From Microbacterium terrae (GTDB lineage: Bacteria; Actinomycetota; Actinomycetes; Actinomycetales; Microbacteriaceae), in assembly GCF_017831975.1 (NCBI RefSeq), contig NZ_JAFDSS010000001.1, positions 496,001-560,000 on the forward strand: a stretch of 64,000 bases of DNA, in the 5' to 3' direction. The translations under genes and the position numbers were made by a program. The notes beneath the pieces were generated by a model. That model was not told where the DNA came from. It did not search any database and worked only from the letters and a program-made list of their open reading frames with translations. Below are positions 59,519-64,000 of this stretch, piece by piece. Every line of letters begins with the position of its first letter. The stretch's first letter is position 1.

Positions 59519-60964
59519 TCAGTAGACCGTCGTCGGGGTGTCTGCGACCGCGCGCTCGCGCGGATCGGGGTCGTCGGGGCCGGGGAGCGGATCGGGGCCC
59601 GTCTTCGACGTCTTGATGATCAGCCCGATCTCGACGACGGCGAGCACGGCGTAGATCAGCGTGAAGGCGATCAGCGAGACGAGCACGTTCCAGCCGGGCA
59701 CGCTCGGCGAGACGCCGTCTTCGGTGAGCATGAGCCCGAAGACGATCCACGGCTGGCGGCCCATCTCGGTGAAGACCCAGCCGACGAGGATCGCGAACAG
59801 CGATGCCGGCCAGGCCCAGATCGCGAGCTTCCAGGCCCACGCGGGCACGTCGCGCTTCGCCTTCTTGCGCGTCAGCCAGAGGCCGACGACCGCGGTCAGC
59901 GCGGCGACGCCGCCGAGGCCGATCATCCAGCGGAACGCCCAGTAGGTGACCCAGAGCACCGGTGCGAAGTTGCCGTCGACCTGGTCTGCGAACTGCGGGA
60001 ACAGCTGCGTGGTGTACTCCGCGTTCAGGTCGTTGATGCCCTCGACGCAGCCGTCGAGCGAATGCGTCGACAGCAGCGCCAGCAGGTACGGCACGCGGAT
60101 GGAGAACAGCTCACTGGTGCCGTCGGGGGTGCCGAGCGTGAAGATCGAGAACGAGGCATCCGCCCCGCAGACGGTGTCGAAGGTCGCCTCGGCTGCAGCC
60201 ATCTTCATCGGCTGGGTGTCGACCATGACGAGGCTCAGTTGGTCGCCGGAGAGGGCGACGCCGGCGAAGGCGACGATCATCCCCCACAGCCCGTACTTCA
60301 GAGACGAGCGCATCATCTCGACGTTCTGCCCCCGCAGCAGGTGCCAGGCCGAGATCGAGATGATGACCCCCGCCGTCATCATGAACGCCGCGAACAGCGT
60401 GTGGGGGAGGGCTGCCAGGGCGACAGGGTTCGTCAGCACCGCGAAGAAGTCGGTCATCTCGGCGCGGGAGCCGTCCTCCGCCATCCGATAGCCGAGCGGG
60501 TTCTGCATGAAGGCGTTCGCCGCGAGGATGAAGTATGCCGAGAACCAGGCGCCGATCGTGGCTATCCAGATCGAGGCGAGGTGCAGTGCCTTGGGCAGCT
60601 TGTCCCAGCCGAAGATCCAGAGGCCGATGAACGTCGCCTCGAAGAAGAAGGCCATGAGGCCCTCGAAGGCGAGGGGAGCGCCGAAGACGTCGCCGACGAA
60701 GCGGGAGTACGCCGACCAGTTCATGCCGAACTGGAACTCCTGCACGATGCCGGTGACGACGCCCATCGCGAAGTTGATCAGGAAGATCTTGCCGAAGAAG
60801 CGCGTGAGGTGGAGCCACTTGACGTTCCCGGTGCGGAACCAGGTCGTCTGGAAGATGGCCACCGTGAGCGCCATGCCGAGCGTGAGCGGCACGAAGAGGA
60901 AGTGGTACAGCGTGGTGAGGCCGAACTGCCAACGGGCGAGCAGGAGGGGGTCCAACAGATCCAC
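59519..60964 (-). CDS. cydA: Cytochrome bd oxidase subunit I
   Basis: 481 residues from GTG 60964 (GGAG 8 bases upstream). H21 in LLLARWQFGLTTLYHFLFVPLTLG corresponds to the heme b595 ligand; VVTGIVQEFQFGMNWSAYSRFVGDVFGAPLAFEGLMAFFFEATFIGLWIFGW holds the conserved E/W residues, and TEMGRQPWIVFGLMLTEDGVS follows a short Q-loop as in actinobacteria. It reduces O2 to water with menaquinol at low oxygen. First gene of cydABDC; a large palindrome lies over its promoter. Confidence 0.97.
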   Translation of the reverse strand: MDLLDPLLLARWQFGLTTLYHFLFVPLTLGMALTVAIFQTTWFRTGNVKWLHLTRFFGKIFLINFAMGVVTGIVQEFQFGMNWSAYSRFVGDVFGAPLAFEGLMAFFFEATFIGLWIFGWDKLPKALHLASIWIATIGAWFSAYFILAANAFMQNPLGYRMAEDGSRAEMTDFFAVLTNPVALAALPHTLFAAFMMTAGVIISISAWHLLRGQNVEMMRSSLKYGLWGMIVAFAGVALSGDQLSLVMVDTQPMKMAAAEATFDTVCGADASFSIFTLGTPDGTSELFSIRVPYLLALLSTHSLDGCVEGINDLNAEYTTQLFPQFADQVDGNFAPVLWVTYWAFRWMIGLGGVAALTAVVGLWLTRKKAKRDVPAWAWKLAIWAWPASLFAILVGWVFTEMGRQPWIVFGLMLTEDGVSPSVPGWNVLVSLIAFTLIYAVLAVVEIGLIIKTSKTGPDPLPGPDDPDPRERAVADTPTTVY

Positions 60965-60997
60965 GATGCGTGCTCCGATCGCTCGAGCGGCTGTGCA

Positions 60998-61030
60998 GTC
61001 CGACCACAGTACCATGTGGTCGGACCACAT
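60998..61030. promoter_or_regulatory. Palindromic operator of the cyd operon
   Basis: GTCCGACCAC (60998-61007) and GTGGTCGGAC (61016-61025) are perfect inverted arms with 8 bp between. Overlapping it, ATGTGGT-CGG-ACCACAT (61014-61030) is a second perfect palindrome. The latter contains TGGTCGGACCA (61017-61027), which fits the FadR/FCD GntR consensus TnGTnnnACnA. A minus-strand -10 candidate (TACTGT, 61006-61011) lies inside, so binding should block transcription. Confidence 0.7.
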
Positions 61031-61150
61031 CATCCGGCGGCCCCTGCCGGGCCGTCCCGCCCTCAGAATCCCAGGAACGGGGGCGTTTCGTACAGAGCGC
61101 GCGCCGTGAATAATCCACGCAGTGCGGGCCGCCCGTCCGGCGGTCCGGGC

Positions 61151-61156
61151 TACGCT
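61151..61156 (+). promoter_or_regulatory. Leaderless -10 element of the uORF-moaA-fdhD operon
   Basis: TACGCT, 6 bases, ATG 61163. The box fits the 12-codon ORF, not moaA itself. Confidence 0.55.
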
Positions 61157-61162
61157 CGATCC

Positions 61163-61201
61163 ATGACGAGGCGACGGATCGGCGCGGGGGCGGGGGCATG
61201 A
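61163..61201 (+). CDS. Candidate leaderless 12-residue leader ORF before moaA
   Basis: ATG 61163 is 6 bases after TACGCT. The frame reads [12 protein letters not shown] and its TGA overlaps the moaA ATG at 61198 (ATGA). moaA has only a GC-rich stretch (GCGGGGGCGGGGGC) upstream and no clear ribosome site matched to leaderless spacing, so coupling to this ORF is plausible. Product unproven. Confidence 0.5.
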   Translation: MTRRRIGAGAGA

Positions 61202-62274
61202 CCGCGATCCCCGTGATGATCTCGTCGCGGATGCCGCGTGCCGCCGCCGACCCGATCGCCGCAGCGCCGGGCGATCCGCTCGTCGACACCCACGGTCGCG
61301 TCCACCGCGACCTGCGCATCTCGCTCACCGACCGCTGCTCGCTGCGCTGCACCTACTGCATGCCCGAGCAGGGCAACGAGTGGCTCGCGAAGTCGAGCAT
61401 CCTGACCCTCGACGAGATCGTGCAGATCGCCCGCGTCGCAGCGGCCGACGGCGTGACCACGTTCCGCCTCACCGGCGGCGAGCCGCTGCTGCGCCAGGAC
61501 ATCGTCGAGGTCGTGCGCAGACTCGCGGAGATCCAGGCTCCCGGCGGCGGCCGTGTCGAGGTGGCGATGACCACCAACGGCATCCGTCTGCCCGAGGTGC
61601 TGCCCGGCCTCGTCGACGCCGGTCTGTCACGCCTGAACATCTCGATCGACACGCTCCGACGAGACCGCTTCCGCGACCTCACCCGCCGCGACCGCCTCGA
61701 CGACGTGTTCGCGGGCATCGCGGCCGCCGCCGAGGCGGGGCTTCGCCCGCTCAAGCTCAACGCGGTGGCGATGCGCGACGTGAACGACGACGAACTGGTC
61801 GACCTCGTGGCGTTCGCGCTCGACCACGGCGCCGAGATGCGCTTCATCGAGCAGATGCCCCTCGACGCGGGACACACTTGGGACCGCGCCCGCATGGTCA
61901 CGCAGGACGAGATCCTCGGCGCGCTCGCCGAGCGCTGGACCCTCACCCCGGTCCCCGGCCGCGGCGGCGCGCCCGCGGCGCGCTGGACCCTCGACGGCGG
62001 CCCCGGCGCCGTCGGCGTCATCGCGTCGGTGACCGCGCCGTTCTGCGGCGACTGCGACAGGCTGCGCCTCACCGCCGACGGACAGCTGCGCAACTGCCTG
62101 TTCTCGACGACCGAGTACGACCTGCTGCCGATCCTGCGCGGTGATCCGGGCGACCACGTCACGCTGATCGACCGGATGCTGCGCGCCTGCGTGCACGGTA
62201 AGCTCCCCGGTCACGCCATCAACGACCCGTCGTTCCTGCAGCCCGCGCGGGGCATGAACGCCATCGGCGGCTGA
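61198..62274 (+). CDS. moaA: GTP 3',8-cyclase MoaA
   Basis: 358 residues, radical SAM enzyme. The N-terminal [4Fe-4S] motif is C47-SLR-C51-TY-C54 in [31 protein letters not shown] follows. The second cluster is in [21 protein letters not shown], and the chain ends in GMNAIGG, the conserved C-terminal double glycine. It makes 3',8-cyclo-GTP for MoaC. ATG 61198 overlaps the stop of a 12-codon ORF. fdhD follows after one base. Confidence 0.96.
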   Translation: MTAIPVMISSRMPRAAADPIAAAPGDPLVDTHGRVHRDLRISLTDRCSLRCTYCMPEQGNEWLAKSSILTLDEIVQIARVAAADGVTTFRLTGGEPLLRQDIVEVVRRLAEIQAPGGGRVEVAMTTNGIRLPEVLPGLVDAGLSRLNISIDTLRRDRFRDLTRRDRLDDVFAGIAAAAEAGLRPLKLNAVAMRDVNDDELVDLVAFALDHGAEMRFIEQMPLDAGHTWDRARMVTQDEILGALAERWTLTPVPGRGGAPAARWTLDGGPGAVGVIASVTAPFCGDCDRLRLTADGQLRNCLFSTTEYDLLPILRGDPGDHVTLIDRMLRACVHGKLPGHAINDPSFLQPARGMNAIGG

Positions 62275-62275
62275 G

Positions 62276-63178
62276 GTGGGCAGGCTCACGGTCAACCGCC
62301 CGGTCACGCGGATCACGCTGACCGGCGACACCGCCTCGTCGCGGCGCCGCCCCGACACGCTCGTCGTCGAGGAGCCGCTCGAGATCCGCGTCGGCGGCGA
62401 GGCGCTCGCCGTGACCATGCGCACGCCCGGGCACGACGTCGAGCTCGCGACCGGCTTCCTCGTCTCCGAGGGTGTCATCGCCGCACCAGAAGACCTGCGT
62501 CAGGCGATCCACTGCGCCGGACCGTCGAGCGGACCGCCGGCAGCCGACGACGGCAACAGCTACAACGTGCTCGATGTGACCCTGGCCCCCGGCATCCCGT
62601 CGCCGCGGCCCAACCGGTCGTACTCGATGACGAGCGCCTGCGGCATCTGCGGCAAGGACTCGATCGACGAGGTGCGCACCGTGTCGCGCTTCGACCTCGG
62701 CGCCGACGCGACGACGGTGCCGGCGCACACGCTCGCCGCACTGCCCGATGTGCTCCGAGCGCAGCAGACGATCTTCGACAAGACCGGCGGGCTGCACGCC
62801 GCCGCCCTGTTCGACATCGCGACCGGAGAGCTGCTGGTGCTGCGCGAAGACGTCGGCCGGCACAACGCGGTCGACAAGGTCGTCGGCTGGGCGCTGCAGC
62901 AGGGTCGTCTGCCGCTGCGGGCGACGGTGCTCCAGGTGTCGGGCCGGGCGAGCTTCGAACTGGCGCAGAAGGCCGTGATGGCCGGCATCCCGGTCCTCTC
63001 CGCGGTGTCGGCGCCGTCGTCGCTCGCGGTCGAGCTCGCCGCGGCGTCGGGTCTCACGCTCGTCGCGTTCGTGCGTGGGGCGTCGCTGAACGTGTACACC
63101 GGAGCCGAGCGGGTGACGCTGGCGACGGATGCCATGGACGCGGGCGCATCCGCGTCGGGACGAGCCGCCGCGGGCTGA
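62276..63178 (+). CDS. fdhD: Formate dehydrogenase sulfurtransferase FdhD
   Basis: 300 residues from GTG 62276. The catalytic loop is [10 protein letters not shown] with C122 and C125. [47 protein letters not shown] and [35 protein letters not shown] are typical FdhD. It passes sulfur from a cysteine desulfurase to bis-MGD of formate-dehydrogenase-like enzymes, most likely the YdeP/FdhF homologue at 41 kb. One operon with moaA. Confidence 0.96.
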   Translation: MGRLTVNRPVTRITLTGDTASSRRRPDTLVVEEPLEIRVGGEALAVTMRTPGHDVELATGFLVSEGVIAAPEDLRQAIHCAGPSSGPPAADDGNSYNVLDVTLAPGIPSPRPNRSYSMTSACGICGKDSIDEVRTVSRFDLGADATTVPAHTLAALPDVLRAQQTIFDKTGGLHAAALFDIATGELLVLREDVGRHNAVDKVVGWALQQGRLPLRATVLQVSGRASFELAQKAVMAGIPVLSAVSAPSSLAVELAAASGLTLVAFVRGASLNVYTGAERVTLATDAMDAGASASGRAAAG

Positions 63179-63183
63179 TCCGC

Positions 63184-63783
63184 TCAGCGGCGCTCGAGCA
63201 CGACGACGCACGTCGTCGGATCGCACGCGGGCTCCATGCCGGCCACGGCGAGCGGCCCGCCGGCCTCGGCGAGCACGCCCTGCATCACCCCGAGGTGCAC
63301 ACCGCAGACCACTGCGCGACCCTGATTCTCCGCGTGGGCGCACGGCGAAAGGTCGATCGTGAGCGCATCCGCGTCGACGAGGGGATCGAACCCCTCCTCG
63401 ATGAGGTCCTCCACCAGCGCGTCGAGCTGATGCAGCGCCTCGCCGGTGAGCCCGTCGGGGGCGGTGCCCGGGATCATCCGCCGCAGCAGGTCACCCCGCA
63501 CCGCCGCGTCGCGCGCCTTGCGCTGCGCGACCGGCGATGACGCCTCGGCGCCCGTGGCCGCGCTGTAGAGCACGCGCGGGCGTCCGCGCGTGGTGCGGCG
63601 CTCGGTCTCGCTCACGACGTAGCCCGCGTCGATCAGGCGCTGCAGATGCTCGCGCACCGTGTTGGCGTGCAGCCCCGTCGCCTCGCAGAGCTCGGCCACC
63701 GTCCGCCGCGGCTCGAGCTGCATGAGGTGCAGCATCTCGACGCGTGCGGTGTTGGAGATCGCGCTGTACGGCGGACGGGTCAC
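63184..63783 (-). CDS. SufR-like HTH regulator with C-terminal cysteine cluster
   Basis: 199 residues from GTG 63783. ArsR/DeoR-like winged helix at 8-70 (ARVEMLHLMQLEPRRTVAELCEATGLHANTVREHLQRLIDAGYVVSETERRTTRGRPRVLY). The C-terminal domain carries C-X11-C (CAHAENQGRAVVC), GVHLGVMQGVL and EPACDPTTC, the layout of Fe-S-binding SufR-type repressors. It may sense iron or redox state. GATAAT lies 6 bases before the GTG on the minus strand. Convergent with fdhD, with a 5-base gap. Confidence 0.85.
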   Translation of the reverse strand: MTRPPYSAISNTARVEMLHLMQLEPRRTVAELCEATGLHANTVREHLQRLIDAGYVVSETERRTTRGRPRVLYSAATGAEASSPVAQRKARDAAVRGDLLRRMIPGTAPDGLTGEALHQLDALVEDLIEEGFDPLVDADALTIDLSPCAHAENQGRAVVCGVHLGVMQGVLAEAGGPLAVAGMEPACDPTTCVVVLERR

Positions 63784-63789
63784 ATACCC

Positions 63790-63795
63790 ATTATC
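63790..63795 (-). promoter_or_regulatory. Leaderless -10 element of the SufR-like gene
   Basis: GATAAT on the minus strand, 6 bases before GTG 63783. Confidence 0.45.
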
Positions 63796-63829
63796 GCGGC
63801 GGCACCGGGTGCGGGCTCAGCCGTCGACG

Positions 63830-64000
63830 TCAGAAGACGAACGTCTGCCCGAGGATGAGGATGACCACGAAGAACGCCACGACGATGGCGCCGATGATCG
63901 CGAGGGTCTTGCCCGAGAGCTTGGCGACGCCGAAGCCGACGAGGAACGGGATCGCGAACAGCAGCAGCGCGACGACCCACCAGAACGCGACGTAGCCGCC
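63830..64000 (-). CDS. Small membrane protein, 3' part
   Basis: 57 codons open to the right edge, ending in TGA at 63830. The visible chain has two membrane helices: GYVAFWWVVALLLFAIPFLVGFGVA, a short KLSGK loop, and TLAIIGAIVVAFFVVILILG, with the end QTFVF. No family is recognised. It is in the same direction as the SufR-like gene, 46 bases ahead of it. Confidence 0.65.
   Translation of the reverse strand, partial: GGYVAFWWVVALLLFAIPFLVGFGVAKLSGKTLAIIGAIVVAFFVVILILGQTFVF

Noticed and set aside
60965..61162. Moco riboswitch upstream of moaA
   Set aside because: The region holds the cyd operator palindromes, and the moaA transcript seems to start only at about 61163, leaving no room for an aptamer.
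63780..63980. 66-codon minus-strand frame starting at 63980
   Set aside because: Arg/Pro-rich frame antiphase to the membrane-protein tail at 63830-64000, which has clear hydrophobic helices and the better codon pattern.

Overview
The window is high-GC actinobacterial chromosome. The gene order around secE-nusG-rplK-rplA and rplJ-rplL, the LacI and PucR regulators, the separate MobA, MoeB and MoaC proteins, and many leaderless starts of the form TAnnnT-N6/7-ATG/GTG point to a Microbacteriaceae member, probably Microbacterium or a close relative (inference from family resemblance, not from a database search). I see no phage, transposase, CRISPR array or replication origin. Base composition looks even throughout.

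Left part (1-9640): a polyamine/GABA catabolic island. An FAD oxidoreductase runs off the left edge. A tandem 29/30-bp repeat array separates it from a PucR regulator. Divergent from that regulator are gabT, a putrescine oxidase, a tandem universal stress protein and an APC permease (the last three with stop-start overlaps), then gabD. Together they can take putrescine through 4-aminobutanal and GABA to succinate. A TPR-like protein follows in the opposite direction.

9.6-22.4 kb: housekeeping region. tRNA-Trp, secE, nusG, rplK, rplA and, about 9 kb later, an L10 leader with attenuator followed by rplJ-rplL. Between the two ribosomal blocks lie a nitronate monooxygenase, acylphosphatase, a DUF1801 protein, a divergent LysE exporter and its LysG-type regulator, a quinone reductase, a DHA2 efflux pump with its MarR regulator and a triple palindromic operator, a YqaJ-type nuclease and a PCD-VOC fusion protein.

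22.4-34.2 kb: two sugar ABC import cassettes without an ATPase gene. Each has its own LacI regulator and matching CG-centred operators (GAATGCGCATTC type and GGAACCGGTTCC type). The first LacI is fused to a DUF6807 (PmoA-like) domain and overlaps a Gfo/Idh/MocA oxidoreductase gene.

34.2-41.1 kb: a DUF3105-DUF305 membrane protein pair, a Bcr/CflA-type MFS pump, a deazaflavin-dependent (DUF385) protein, a PAP2 phosphatase, a HerA/DUF853 ATPase and a degenerate DUF305-like protein.

41.1-64 kb: a molybdenum island wrapped around a cytochrome bd island. A YdeP/FdhF-type molybdopterin oxidoreductase, mogA-moaE, the minus-strand operon moeB-moeA-moaC-(13-codon micro-ORF)-mobA-DUF6457-moaD, a TOBE-domain regulator with modABC, then two GNAT proteins, an SDR protein, cydABDC, and moaA-fdhD with an upstream 12-codon ORF. 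Together they give molybdate uptake, the whole Moco/bis-MGD pathway, sulfuration of the oxidoreductase (FdhD) and a high-affinity terminal oxidase. A SufR-like HTH protein and the 3' end of a small membrane protein close the window.
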